A stretch of 64,000 nucleotides of DNA from contig NZ_CP047349.1 of the NCBI RefSeq assembly GCF_011045835.1, positions 2,542,001 through 2,606,000 on the forward strand. Reading direction: 5' to 3'. Positions 51,092 to 60,622 of the stretch are shown one piece after another. The stretch comes from Proteus terrae subsp. cibarius. GTDB taxonomy: Bacteria > Pseudomonadota > Gammaproteobacteria > Enterobacterales > Enterobacteriaceae. The position numbers and the translations under genes were made by a program. Position 1 is the stretch's first letter, and every line of letters begins with the position of its first letter. The notes beneath the pieces are model-generated. The model did no database searches and had not been told where the DNA came from. It worked only from the letters and a program-made list of their open reading frames with translations.

Positions 51092-52246
51092 TTAGGTATT
51101 TTGAGGTTGTATTCTTGGTCTGATAAACATAGCAGGGATCGTTAATGCTGCCATTAACCAGAAGATCAACGACTCTTGATTAGGAAGTTTTTCATACAAC
51201 CAACCAGAGACAATGGTCATGATCGCAATACTTCCGCCCATCGCCAAAGCCGAATACACCGCTTGCAGACGAATAATTTCGTGCTCTTGACGTGCGCTAA
51301 TAAAGCGCATTGCTGCTAAATGGCACACCGTAAACGTACCACTATGCAAGATTTGAACAACAATAAGCGCGGGTAATGCGGTAAAACTACCCATTAATCC
51401 CCAACGTAGAAGCCCAGCAAAAGCGGAAAGTAAGAGTAGATTTCTTGCGCTCCAGCGACGGAATAAACGATGGCTCAACATAAAAACAACCACCTCTGAA
51501 ACCACACCTAATGACCAAAGATAGCCGATTGTTGCAGTGTCATACCCTGCTTTTTCCCAATAAAGTGCACTAAAACCATAATAAGCAGCGTGCGCACCTT
51601 GCAGTAAAGAGACACACAACAGAAAACGCCAAACTGGTCCATCTGAAATGAGTTTCATAAAGGACACATTGCTGTGTTCTGCTTTTTTTACTTTGCCCTG
51701 AGGCATAACTTTAGGGCGGAGCATAGATGTCAGGAATAGTGCAAGAGTACTGGCAATCAACCCATAAAGAATAATGGGATGCCCAAAAACATCAATTAAA
51801 ACACCTAGCAATGATGAGCTAATAATAAAAGCAATTGAGCCCCAAACACGGATTTTTCCATAGTCAAAAGGAAACTGTTTTTGCCACGTTCCAGCTAGAG
51901 AATCGCCTAAGGGCACCATCGGTGAAAAGAAAACGTTAAATCCTGTCATCACAAAGAATAACCATGCCCAATGGCTACCCATCATAAATGAAACAGTAAA
52001 AAGTAATGAGAGAAAAGCAAACAATCTTAATGCAGTGATAAGTTTTGACGGATCCTTTACCGCAGGCGTTAAAATTAGGCTACCAACAAAACGTGCGGTT
52101 AAACCTACACCTAATAACAGACCTATCATTGCAGGATCGACCCCCTCTCCTTTTAGCCATATGGACCAAAAGGGTAAAAAGATGCCGTATGAAAAGAAAT
52201 AGGTAAAATAATCTAAGGCAAGCCACAATGTTGATGGAATAACCAT
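51092..52246 (-). CDS. hcaT: MFS transporter, HcaT-like (3-phenylpropionate)
   Basis: This 384-residue major-facilitator protein has 12 membrane segments and matches E. coli HcaT over most of its length: YFTYFFSYGIFLPFWSIWLKG, KQFPFDYGKIRVWGSIAF, LLQGAHAAYYGFSALYWEKAGY and GTFTVCHLAAMRFISARQ. HcaT is named as a putative phenylpropionate carrier; no hca catabolic genes are near, so the true substrate is uncertain. GGGGA precedes the ATG at 52246. It lies after glyA with a terminator between them. Confidence 0.85.
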   Translation of the reverse strand: MVIPSTLWLALDYFTYFFSYGIFLPFWSIWLKGEGVDPAMIGLLLGVGLTARFVGSLILTPAVKDPSKLITALRLFAFLSLLFTVSFMMGSHWAWLFFVMTGFNVFFSPMVPLGDSLAGTWQKQFPFDYGKIRVWGSIAFIISSSLLGVLIDVFGHPIILYGLIASTLALFLTSMLRPKVMPQGKVKKAEHSNVSFMKLISDGPVWRFLLCVSLLQGAHAAYYGFSALYWEKAGYDTATIGYLWSLGVVSEVVVFMLSHRLFRRWSARNLLLLSAFAGLLRWGLMGSFTALPALIVVQILHSGTFTVCHLAAMRFISARQEHEIIRLQAVYSALAMGGSIAIMTIVSGWLYEKLPNQESLIFWLMAALTIPAMFIRPRIQPQNT

Positions 52247-52269
52247 CCAATCCCCCATTTTTAAGATGC

Positions 52270-52324
52270 AAAAAAACCCGCCAAGAACAAGTTCTCGAAG
52301 CGGGCTTGTACAACGGGTTTTATT
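52270..52324 (-). terminator. Terminator of glyA
   Basis: A long interrupted hairpin: AAACCCG / CGGGTTT outer arms with an inner ACAAG / CTTGT pair; the minus strand ends in a seven-T run. It starts about 15 bases after the glyA stop. Confidence 0.75.
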
Positions 52325-52338
52325 ATATCGTTACAAAC

Positions 52339-53592
52339 TTATGCGTAAACTGGAAATTTAGCGCAGATATCCAAGACTTTTTGTTTCACTTTCTCAATGT
52401 TCGCTTCATCATTGATATTATCAAGGACATCACACATCCAACCGGCTAATTCACGAGCTTCCGCTTCTTTAAAACCACGACGTGTAATCGCTGGAGAACC
52501 GATACGAACACCAGAAGTTACAAATGGGCTACGAGGATCATTTGGTACGCTGTTTTTGTTAACAGTGATATTTGCACGACCCAGTGCAGCATCTGCATCT
52601 TTACCTGTAATATCTTTATCAACTAAATCTAATAAAAACAGGTGGTTTTCAGTTCCGCCAGACACTACTTTATAACCGCGATCTAAGAAAACTTCTACCA
52701 TTGCTTTCGAGTTTTTAGCAACTTGTTGCTGATAAACTTTAAATTCTGGCTCCATAGCTTCTTTTAATGCAACCGCTTTACCTGCAATAACATGCATTAA
52801 AGGGCCGCCTTGAGAGCCTGGGAATACAGCAGAGTTCAGTTTTTTATAAAACTCTTCATCGCCACCTTTAGCAAGGATAAGACCACCGCGTGGACCTGCT
52901 AAGGTTTTATGGGTCGTTGTTGTAACAACATGTGCATGAGGAACAGGGTTAGGATAAACACCTGCTGCAACCATACCCGCAACGTGTGCCATATCAACAA
53001 ATAAGAATGCTCCAATGCTGTCTGCGATTTCGCGCATTTTAGCCCAATCGACCATACCAGAATAAGCAGAGAATCCGCCAATGATCATTTTTGGTTGATG
53101 TTTTTTAGCTTGAACAGCGATGTCTTCGTAATCAATTTTACCTGATTCATCAATACCATAAGGTACGATGTTATACAGTTTACCAGAGAAGTTAACTGGT
53201 GAACCATGAGTTAAGTGACCGCCTTGTGCTAGGTTCATACCTAAAACGGTATCACCTGGTTTTAACAATGCCATATAGACAGCGGCATTCGCTTGAGAGC
53301 CTGAGTGAGGCTGTACGTTAGCATAATCTGCACCAAATAATGCTTTTGCACGATCGATAGCCAGTTGCTCTACAACATCCACATACTCACAACCGCCGTA
53401 GTAACGTTTACCCGGATAGCCTTCAGCATATTTATTTGTCAGCTGAGATCCCTGCGCCTGCATAACACGAGGACTGGTATAGTTTTCAGAAGCAATAAGT
53501 TCGATGTGCTCTTCTTGACGAGTCACTTCACCTTCCATTGCATTCCATAATTCTGGATCGTAATCAGCAATATTCATTTCACGTTTTAACAT
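52339..53592 (-). CDS. glyA: Serine hydroxymethyltransferase
   Basis: GlyA makes glycine and 5,10-methylene-THF from serine. The 417-residue PLP enzyme (same length as E. coli) has the PLP Lys in [15 protein letters not shown] (about 229), [24 protein letters not shown] and [16 protein letters not shown] precedes the ATG by 6 bases. It is divergent from hmp; the shared gap has a PurR-like box, matching E. coli glyA, which is PurR/MetR controlled. Confidence 0.98.
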   Translation of the reverse strand: MLKREMNIADYDPELWNAMEGEVTRQEEHIELIASENYTSPRVMQAQGSQLTNKYAEGYPGKRYYGGCEYVDVVEQLAIDRAKALFGADYANVQPHSGSQANAAVYMALLKPGDTVLGMNLAQGGHLTHGSPVNFSGKLYNIVPYGIDESGKIDYEDIAVQAKKHQPKMIIGGFSAYSGMVDWAKMREIADSIGAFLFVDMAHVAGMVAAGVYPNPVPHAHVVTTTTHKTLAGPRGGLILAKGGDEEFYKKLNSAVFPGSQGGPLMHVIAGKAVALKEAMEPEFKVYQQQVAKNSKAMVEVFLDRGYKVVSGGTENHLFLLDLVDKDITGKDADAALGRANITVNKNSVPNDPRSPFVTSGVRIGSPAITRRGFKEAEARELAGWMCDVLDNINDEANIEKVKQKVLDICAKFPVYA

Positions 53593-53704
53593 TCACATCT
53601 CCTGACTCAGCTAACTTCACTAAAGACAAACTCCCATGCGGGAGAAAGAATGGCATACAGTGTAAACTCTTTTTCTTCATTGAGATAGCCCCTAATGAAA
53701 AAAT

Positions 53705-53720
53705 ACGCAATCGTTTGCCA
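53705..53720. promoter_or_regulatory. PurR-like operator for glyA
   Basis: ACGCAATCGTTTGCCA differs from the PurR consensus ACGCAAACGTTTGCGT at a few positions. It lies about 113 bases upstream of glyA, where E. coli glyA is also PurR controlled. Confidence 0.7.
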
Positions 53721-53894
53721 TCCAACTATAACAGCACATTATTACTTTTTAACAACCTCATTTTATCCTGTACTTATTCCCCTTTTTGAGGCACATCTCG
53801 CCTTATTTTGCAAACACCCCGCATCATTCTCTAAGAATTGAGATTTTTTGTTAAAAAATAAAAACAGAGATTTACAAAATAATCAAAAAGAGAT

Positions 53895-53917
53895 AAGTTG
53901 CATATTAAATACAATTT
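53895..53917. promoter_or_regulatory. NsrR-like operator for hmp
   Basis: The 23-bp imperfect palindrome AAGTTGCAT...ATACAATTT resembles the NsrR consensus (AAGATGCAT...ATGCATCTT). It ends at the candidate -10 TATAAA (53917-53922) of hmp, so it would repress hmp until NO inactivates NsrR. Confidence 0.65.
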
Positions 53918-53935
53918 ATAAAAATTCACAATAAA

Positions 53936-53950
53936 CTGAAAATTTTTCAG
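53936..53950. promoter_or_regulatory. MetR-like palindrome before hmp
   Basis: CTGAAAA-T-TTTTCAG is a perfect palindrome with TGAA-N5-TTCA inside it, the MetR consensus pattern. It lies in the hmp leader against the AGGAG ribosome site, an unusual place for a MetR site, so a leader hairpin is the alternative. Confidence 0.4.
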
Positions 53951-53958
53951 GAGCAATT

Positions 53959-55158
53959 ATGTTAGATGCACAAACTATCGCGACAATTAAATCGACCATC
54001 CCTCTCATTGCTAAAACAGGCCCTGCATTAACCGCCCACTTTTATGACCGAATGTTCTCTCGCCATCCAGAATTGAAAGATATTTTCACCATGAGCCATC
54101 AAAGCAGTGGTGCGCAACGCGAAGCCTTATTTAATGCGATATGCGCTTATGCGGCGAACATTGAAAATTTAGCCACCATATTGCCTGCCGTTGAGAAAAT
54201 TGCACAAAAACATGCCAGTTTAAATATTCTTCCTGAGCACTATCCCATCGTCGGCGAAAATTTATTAGCAACAATTGATGAGATGTTTAATCCTGGGCAA
54301 GAAGTATTAGATGCTTGGGGTGCCGCTTATCAAGTATTGGCAGATGTCTTTATCAATCGTGAAGAACAAATTTATCAGCAAAAAGAACAAACAAACGGGG
54401 GTTGGAGAGGATTACGGAACTTTAAAGTTAAACATAAAGTAAAACAAAGTGATGTCATTACCAGTTTTGAATTAGAGCCTGAAGATGGACTTGCTGTTAC
54501 TTCTTATCAAGCTGGGCAATATTTAAGCCTTTATATCCGTAATGAGCGCCTTGAAAATCAAGAAATACGTCAATATTCATTAACTCAATCATCAAATAAT
54601 AAAACCTATCGCATTGCAGTAAAACGCGAAGAGAAAGGTATTTTATCGAATTTTCTTCATGACCATATTCAAGAAGGTGACACTTTACAAGCTGCCGCAC
54701 CAGGGGGCGATTTCTATTTAGATATATCACCAACAACACCGGTAACCTTAATTTCAGCAGGTGTAGGTTTAACTCCAATGCTGTCTATGTTGCACACACT
54801 TTCAGCTCATCAAGCTAATATTAATTGGTTACATGCGGCTGAGCATGGTGGTGTCCATGCGTTTAAAGATGAAGTTAATCAAGTTGGCAATCAACTTTCA
54901 CACTATCAACAAGCGATATGGTATCGCACGCCACGCACTGAAGATGTACAAAATAAAGATTATCAATTCGAAGGCTTAATGACATTAAAACAAGTTGAAG
55001 ATTGGCTAACTATTCCTGATATGCATTTCTATTTTTGTGGTCCATTACCTTTTATGCAATCTGTTGCTAAACAACTTATTGAACTAGGTATTAATAGTGA
55101 AAAACTTCATTATGAATGTTTTGGTCCTCATGCTGTTATTACACAAGACTTACAATAA
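53959..55158 (+). CDS. hmp: Flavohemoglobin Hmp (nitric oxide dioxygenase)
   Basis: Hmp converts NO to nitrate with O2 and NADH. The 399-residue protein has an N-terminal globin domain (Tyr29 in HFYDRMF, Gln53, heme His85 in IAQKHASL), an FAD domain (QIRQYSLT-like EIRQYSLTQ) and an NAD domain ([21 protein letters not shown]). AGGAG precedes the ATG. It is divergent from glyA, as in E. coli. Confidence 0.97.
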   Translation: MLDAQTIATIKSTIPLIAKTGPALTAHFYDRMFSRHPELKDIFTMSHQSSGAQREALFNAICAYAANIENLATILPAVEKIAQKHASLNILPEHYPIVGENLLATIDEMFNPGQEVLDAWGAAYQVLADVFINREEQIYQQKEQTNGGWRGLRNFKVKHKVKQSDVITSFELEPEDGLAVTSYQAGQYLSLYIRNERLENQEIRQYSLTQSSNNKTYRIAVKREEKGILSNFLHDHIQEGDTLQAAAPGGDFYLDISPTTPVTLISAGVGLTPMLSMLHTLSAHQANINWLHAAEHGGVHAFKDEVNQVGNQLSHYQQAIWYRTPRTEDVQNKDYQFEGLMTLKQVEDWLTIPDMHFYFCGPLPFMQSVAKQLIELGINSEKLHYECFGPHAVITQDLQ

Positions 55159-55195
55159 AAATACCTTCATTAACGTTCAATTTTAAATTGAATAA

Positions 55196-55226
55196 AAAAG
55201 CGCTGGTTATATTTATCAGCGCTTTT
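55196..55226 (+). terminator. Terminator of hmp
   Basis: AAAAGCGCTG / CAGCGCTTTT with an 11-base loop and a T-rich tail, about 40 bases after the hmp stop. It lies about 20 bases from the convergent downstream gene. Confidence 0.85.
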
Positions 55227-55247
55227 CTTGGTTATTTTACTGCCTTT

Positions 55248-55883
55248 TTATGGTCGATATTTATTTTCAATCGCAGCAGGAATAACATGATCTTTAGCAG
55301 AAAAACCGTACCAAATAACACTAATTAAACAGAGCGTATAACCAAATAGTTCACTACCCTCTTCCACCATATTTTTAACGGCGCGGTTATAATCTTCACC
55401 CAATAATTTATGCCAAAGTATTCCCATTCCAAATAGACGAGAGAACAGTAAAATACATAACAGGCCAGCAACTAACATCCCATGGCTAGGGTGAGTAATA
55501 AAGTGGATTAAGCCTTTCAACGTTCTCTTGCCTTCTCTAATTGCGATAGCAATACAAATAAATGTCACCGTTAGAGCAAACCAAACCCAAGAGCCGTGTG
55601 CTATCTGATCAAAAACGCCATCTAACTCACGAATTAAAATACACAAGAAAAAGCCCATAATAAGTGTGAACGCTCCCCGTTGTTCACTGTTTTGACATGC
55701 TTTAATAAAAAAGAATAAGCAAATAATGGCGACGATGATTTCTTGGCCTAATTCAGTTACTGACGTTTCAGAAATACCATTATCAAGAACCAAAATATCA
55801 AGAAAAATAAATCCCGTAGTGATGGCGATTAACACTGCTGCACATAAAAATAAAGCGAGACGCTTTAATAAATAATTAAACAT
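55248..55883 (-). CDS. Unknown six-segment membrane protein
   Basis: I do not recognise this 211-residue protein. It has about six hydrophobic segments near residues 8-30, 46-64, 72-88, 98-117, 133-152 and 172-192, with charged residues at conserved-looking places inside or beside them (TELGQE, IRELDG, HPSHGM, EEGSELFGY). That pattern suggests an integral membrane protein with a functional polar core, but no family is assigned. Start 55883 or 55895 is uncertain; neither has a strong ribosome site. It is convergent with hmp and alone on its strand. Confidence 0.65.
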   Translation of the reverse strand: MFNYLLKRLALFLCAAVLIAITTGFIFLDILVLDNGISETSVTELGQEIIVAIICLFFFIKACQNSEQRGAFTLIMGFFLCILIRELDGVFDQIAHGSWVWFALTVTFICIAIAIREGKRTLKGLIHFITHPSHGMLVAGLLCILLFSRLFGMGILWHKLLGEDYNRAVKNMVEEGSELFGYTLCLISVIWYGFSAKDHVIPAAIENKYRP

Positions 55884-56080
55884 TATTTTGCCCATACCTT
55901 AATAATTTTTTAATGTCGATGATGATAACTTTACTTAAAAGTTATTGAATAACATTTTGTGCCTTAAAATTTATAAAAAGCAGTAAAATAAATTGCTCAG
56001 CATCTTCAATAGACTTCTATAAGATATAAATAGCATTATAGGCAAAACATTAAAAAATGAATTATGCGCAAGAAAAAGAA

Positions 56081-56115
56081 AAAGCCCGATATTTTGATTA
56101 AAAATATCGGGCTTT
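56081..56115 (-). terminator. Terminator of glnB
   Basis: AAAGCCCGATATTTT / AAAATATCGGGCTTT around a 5-base loop; the minus strand continues TTTTTCTTTTTC. It lies about 60 bases after the glnB stop. Confidence 0.9.
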
Positions 56116-56173
56116 AATAAAAATGAATAATATAAATATTTAGCTTAAGTTTAATTAATTACTAATAACTTAA

Positions 56174-56524
<351 letters not shown>

Positions 56525-56527
56525 CTA

Positions 56528-58144
56528 TTACCAGTTGTGGCGACCAAAACCGCTTGTAATTGGGTATCTGCGATCTTTACCAAAATTACGACTTGTAATA
56601 CGTGGCCCAACAGGGGCTTGACGTCGCTTGTATTCATTAATATCGACTAATTTTATCACTTTACGGACTGTCGCTTCATCAAATCCAGCCGCAACTAAAT
56701 CAGATACAGATTTATCTTGCTCAACATAACCCTCAAGGATCGCATCCAAAATATCATAAGGAGGCAAATTATCTTGATCTGTTTGTCCCGGTGCAAGTTC
56801 TGCTGATGGCGGTCTATCAATAACACGCTGAGGAATAGCAGGCGAAAGCGTATTACGATATTTAGAAAGCTCAAAAACCAATGTTTTAGGCACATCTTTT
56901 AGTACATCAAAACCACCAGCCATATCACCATACAATGTGGAATAACCCACGGCTGATTCACTTTTATTGCTTGTAGTTAACACTAAACGGCGGCGTTTAT
57001 TCGACATTGCCATTAAAATAACAGCGCGACAACGTGCTTGTAGATTTTCTTCTGTAGTATCTGCGGCAGTATCTTTAAACATAGGTGCAAGCTGCGCCAT
57101 AAAAGCATCAAACATGGGTTCAATAGAAACCGTATCAAACTCAACACCTAATAAATCGGCTTGTTCTTTAGCATCATGAATACTCATTTCTGATGTATAA
57201 CGAAATGGCATCATAACAGCTTGAACACTCTCTTTGCCTAAGGCATCAGCTGCGATAGCAACGGTTAACCCAGAGTCAATACCACCAGATAACCCTAGAA
57301 TTGCCCCTTTAAAACCGTTCTTAGTGACGTAATCACGCGTTGCAAGCACTAATGCTTGATAAACTTGCGCTAAAGGTGAAAGTTCCGGAGCAGGATCTGC
57401 CATTGGAATAATGTTTAATTCGTCGAATTCAACAATAGTAGTCTGTTCATCAAATGCAGCTAAACGATGTGTAATAGCACCCCGTTCATCAAATACTTTT
57501 GAGCAGCCATCAAATACCAACTCATCCTGACCACCAATTTGGTTAAGATAAATCACTGGAAGGTGTGTTCTTTGGCAATGTTCTTTAATTAGCTGTGTAC
57601 GAACATGCGGTTTTTCACGATTATAAGGTGAAGCATTAATAGATAGAACGAGATCGGCACCCGCTTGTTTTAATGCATCAATAGGTTCATTGATCCAAAT
57701 ATCTTCACAAATTAACAAACCTAGGTGATAACCTTTAAACGGTACCACACAACGTTCATTTCCTTGTTGGAAATAACGCTTCTCATCAAACACACCATAA
57801 TTAGGTAATTGCTGTTTGAAATAACGCGCTTGTAATTCACCTTTATAGAAAAATGAAAGTGCGTTATAAATTTTGCCGTTTTGCCACCAAGGATGTCCAA
57901 CAACAATCGCTATTTTTTTGCTTGCTTGTTCTAAACGCGTAAGTTGTGTTTCACAACGCTGTTGGAAATCAGGACGAAATAGCAGATCTTCAGGAGAGTA
58001 ACCGCATAAAGCCAATTCAGAAAACATGACCAGATCGGCCTCTTCTTGTGCTTTAACGGTAGATAACATGCGCTCGCAGTTACCTTCAATATCACCAACA
58101 ACCCAATTAAGTTGAGCCATGGCGAGTTTTAGTTTACGACTCAT
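56528..58144 (-). CDS. nadE: Glutamine-dependent NAD+ synthetase
   Basis: This 538-residue protein carries an N-terminal nitrilase-type glutaminase domain (Glu43 in FSELALCGYSPEDL, Lys110 before QQLPNYGVFDE, Cys146 in LLICEDIWI) and a C-terminal NAD synthetase (GLSGGIDSGLTVAIAADALG, the PP-loop). It uses glutamine as nitrogen donor for deamido-NAD+, unlike the 275-residue ammonia-dependent E. coli NadE. GAGAGA precedes the ATG at 58144. Its partner glnB follows by 15 bases. In E. coli this place has no nadE. Confidence 0.96.
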   Translation of the reverse strand: MSRKLKLAMAQLNWVVGDIEGNCERMLSTVKAQEEADLVMFSELALCGYSPEDLLFRPDFQQRCETQLTRLEQASKKIAIVVGHPWWQNGKIYNALSFFYKGELQARYFKQQLPNYGVFDEKRYFQQGNERCVVPFKGYHLGLLICEDIWINEPIDALKQAGADLVLSINASPYNREKPHVRTQLIKEHCQRTHLPVIYLNQIGGQDELVFDGCSKVFDERGAITHRLAAFDEQTTIVEFDELNIIPMADPAPELSPLAQVYQALVLATRDYVTKNGFKGAILGLSGGIDSGLTVAIAADALGKESVQAVMMPFRYTSEMSIHDAKEQADLLGVEFDTVSIEPMFDAFMAQLAPMFKDTAADTTEENLQARCRAVILMAMSNKRRRLVLTTSNKSESAVGYSTLYGDMAGGFDVLKDVPKTLVFELSKYRNTLSPAIPQRVIDRPPSAELAPGQTDQDNLPPYDILDAILEGYVEQDKSVSDLVAAGFDEATVRKVIKLVDINEYKRRQAPVGPRITSRNFGKDRRYPITSGFGRHNW

Positions 58145-58217
58145 AAAAATTAGTCTCTCCGCTATCTTCCGCATAAAAAGAAAGTTAGTTTAAAAATATA
58201 TTCGTTATCTGAAAAGA

Positions 58218-59555
58218 TTATTCTTTAAAATCATTAGCATCTAGCTCATGACGAGATAACAATTTATAAAACTCAGTTCGATTGCGCCCAGCCATACGTG
58301 CAGCTTGGGTCACATTGCCTTTTGTCATTTGCAAAAGCTTTCTCAAATAGGTCATTTCAAAATGTCCTCTTGCTTCTGCAAATGTGGGCAGCGCCGTATT
58401 TTCACCTTGTAAGGCCTGTGTTACAAGCGCTTCACTAATCACGGGGGCTGTTGTTAACGCAACACATTGCTCAATAACGTTAACCAATTGACGCACATTA
58501 CCCGGCCAGCTTGCTGTCATTAAGCATTTCATCGCATCCGTTGAAAAGCTTCGAACAAAAGGTTTATGGCGTTTAGCAGACTCTCTCAATAAGTGATTAG
58601 CAAGAATAGGAATATCTTCAGCTCTCTCACTTAATGTTGGAATACGTAAATTAACCACATTTAAACGATAGAACAGATCTTCACGAAATTCATTACGTTC
58701 CATCGCCTTAGGTAAATCACGATGCGTTGCAGAAAGGATACGTACATCAATATCAATATCGCGATTACTGCCTAATGGACGAACTTTTCGCTCTTGTAAA
58801 ACACGCAATAATTTGACTTGCAATGCCATTGGCATGTCGCCAATTTCATCTAAAAATAGTGTGCCACCTTCGGCTGCCTGAAATAATCCTTCACGACTAC
58901 TCACAGCTCCTGTAAAAGCACCTTTCGCATGACCAAATAGTTCAGATTCTAAAAGTTGCTCAGGTAAGGCGCCACAGTTAATAGCAATAAAAGGTTTTTT
59001 CGCCCTAGGGCTTGCTCGATGAATGGCTTGAGCAAGGACTTCTTTACCCGTACCACTTTGGCCATTAATAAGCACGCTGACATCTGATTGAGCAACTAGC
59101 TTTGCTTGCTCTAATAAACGTAGCATTTGCGGGCTACGCGTCACGATACCTTTTGACCACTCTTCATCTGAAACAATAGTTACAAGTTCCAGAGCTTCAT
59201 CAATCGCTTTATAAAGTGCGTCTCTATCAACGGGTTTAGTTAAGAAGCTAAATACACCTTGTTGCGTAGCAGCCACGGCATCAGGAATAGAACCATGAGC
59301 CGTAAGAATGATCACCGGCATGCCGGGCTGTTGGCGTTGTATCTCAGCAAACAGCGCCATACCGTCCATTTCATCCATTCGGAGATCACTGATAACAAGA
59401 TCTATTTTTTCTTTTAAGAGAAGTTTTAGTGCTTCTTGCCCACTTTCAGCGGTGAAGATATGAAAACCTTCACTTGTTAATCGCATACCAAGTAACTTTA
59501 ATAACCCAGGATCGTCATCGACAAGTAAAAGATTTGCTGATTTATGGCCAGCCAT
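58218..59555 (-). CDS. glrR: Sigma-54 response regulator GlrR
   Basis: GlrR activates sigma-54 promoters such as glmY in E. coli. The 445-residue protein has a receiver domain (phospho-Asp57 in VISDLRMDEMDG), an AAA+ domain with Walker A GQSGTGKE and the sigma-54 contact GAFTGA, Walker B GGTLFLDEIGDMP, and a Fis-type HTH at the end (QAARMAGRNRTEFYKLLSRH). The ATG at 59555 has AGGAG 7 bases upstream. It is the last gene of glrK-qseG-glrR. Confidence 0.96.
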   Translation of the reverse strand: MAGHKSANLLLVDDDPGLLKLLGMRLTSEGFHIFTAESGQEALKLLLKEKIDLVISDLRMDEMDGMALFAEIQRQQPGMPVIILTAHGSIPDAVAATQQGVFSFLTKPVDRDALYKAIDEALELVTIVSDEEWSKGIVTRSPQMLRLLEQAKLVAQSDVSVLINGQSGTGKEVLAQAIHRASPRAKKPFIAINCGALPEQLLESELFGHAKGAFTGAVSSREGLFQAAEGGTLFLDEIGDMPMALQVKLLRVLQERKVRPLGSNRDIDIDVRILSATHRDLPKAMERNEFREDLFYRLNVVNLRIPTLSERAEDIPILANHLLRESAKRHKPFVRSFSTDAMKCLMTASWPGNVRQLVNVIEQCVALTTAPVISEALVTQALQGENTALPTFAEARGHFEMTYLRKLLQMTKGNVTQAARMAGRNRTEFYKLLSRHELDANDFKE

Positions 59556-59566
59556 GCACATTCTCC

Positions 59567-60622
59567 TTATTTAGATCCTGCTTCAGTCGGTTTTGAGCTT
59601 TGTATGTCAGTGTTAGTTTTGACTGGCTCTGGTTTTACCGCCTCAGGTTTTGTAGATTCTGATTTTGAAGGCTCTGGTTTAACCGCTGTTACAGAAGGTT
59701 GTTTTTCCTCACCCTTGGGCTTCTCTGTTATCGATTGCGTCGAAACGGGTTTTTCAGCCGGTTTTTCAACAATTGGTTTTTCAGTAATAGTTTTTTCGGT
59801 AACAGGTTTTTCTGTATTCACTTTTTCTGTTTCCGCAGATGCAGCTGTCGCGCTTTCCGCTAAATCTTCATTTTGCGATAGCGAATCAACAGAGCCACTC
59901 TGTTTTCTATTCGATAACTGCCGTTCAATTTGGGTAAGGCTTTCAAGCTTTTTCAGTGTGACACTTAGTTCATGCTGTAATGCGTTATTCTCTTTTTTTA
60001 GCGCATCAATTTTATTATCTGTTTCTGTAGTTAAACGACGATAACGATTCTTTTCTTCTGCTAAAGAAAGAATGAGCGTTTGGTTCTCAATCCATGTCGA
60101 TAATAGAACTCGCATAGAACTCGGAAATTGTAATTTATAGCTTTCTAATAATACTAATTGTGTTCGGCGATCGGCAATCGTCACTCCAGCACGCTCTAAT
60201 AAAATACTTTTATAAAATGCATCATCCCACCCAGTAACAACAATACTGTTTGCTTGGCGTTGTGCTTCCGTTGTCATTATGCGGTTTGTACATTCAATGG
60301 CTCGTAACCAATAAAGTGCGTTATTGATACCTTCATCATAAAATGAGCTTAATGTTTTACATTCAGCCCAACGATAATCAATCGTTTTTTGTTTAACAAC
60401 AGGGATTTCTGGCTCTGGCTCTTGTGCCTCAGTTAGTGACTTTGGTGTACATCCAGAAAGAACCAGTGGAAACATAATAAACAAGAAACACTGCTTCCAA
60501 TTTAATGCGATTTTTCTAATTGATGCAGGGGCCATAGATAACAATTCAATACCAAGCATCTTCTTATTTATTTTTTTATACTCATGATGAGGAGATGCTT
60601 GTTTTTGTGACCTGATATGCAT
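59567..60622 (-). CDS. qseG: QseG lipoprotein
   Basis: QseG links envelope signals to GlrK. The protein (351 residues from 60622) has a lipobox LVLSGC, a Trp/Cys-containing middle part (YRWAECKTLSSFY; NALYWLRAIECTNRI), a coiled-coil region (EEKNRYRRLTTETDNKIDALKKEN) and a long low-complexity tail of KP/EKP repeats. The first ATG overlaps the glrK stop (TAATG), but puts the Cys at about residue 58; a later ATG at 60535 gives a normal signal peptide (Cys at 29). The start is thus uncertain. E. coli QseG is shorter, mainly because it lacks this tail. Confidence 0.88.
   Translation of the reverse strand: MHIRSQKQASPHHEYKKINKKMLGIELLSMAPASIRKIALNWKQCFLFIMFPLVLSGCTPKSLTEAQEPEPEIPVVKQKTIDYRWAECKTLSSFYDEGINNALYWLRAIECTNRIMTTEAQRQANSIVVTGWDDAFYKSILLERAGVTIADRRTQLVLLESYKLQFPSSMRVLLSTWIENQTLILSLAEEKNRYRRLTTETDNKIDALKKENNALQHELSVTLKKLESLTQIERQLSNRKQSGSVDSLSQNEDLAESATAASAETEKVNTEKPVTEKTITEKPIVEKPAEKPVSTQSITEKPKGEEKQPSVTAVKPEPSKSESTKPEAVKPEPVKTNTDIQSSKPTEAGSK

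Larger units (their letters stand above)
53593..53958. promoter_or_regulatory. Shared glyA/hmp regulatory gap
   Basis: This 366-base gap holds the promoters of glyA (minus) and hmp (plus). It contains the PurR-like, NsrR-like and MetR-like elements listed separately, a small hairpin in the glyA leader (CTCCC-ATGC-GGGAG near 53631-53644), and no gene. Confidence 0.7.

Noticed and set aside
50951..51145. Small plus-strand ORF between the M24 gene and hcaT
   Set aside because: It overlaps the operator-like palindrome and the hcaT terminator, has no ribosome site, and shows no domain.
53538..53789. Plus-strand ORF of 83 codons across the glyA start and the gap
   Set aside because: It overlaps the glyA 5' end and the PurR-like box; the composition looks non-coding.
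59544..60044. Long open frame on the plus strand (166 codons) opposite qseG
   Set aside because: It is the antisense shadow of the KP/EKP repeat tail: its F/S/V/T-rich product mirrors that repeat, and it lacks a ribosome site.
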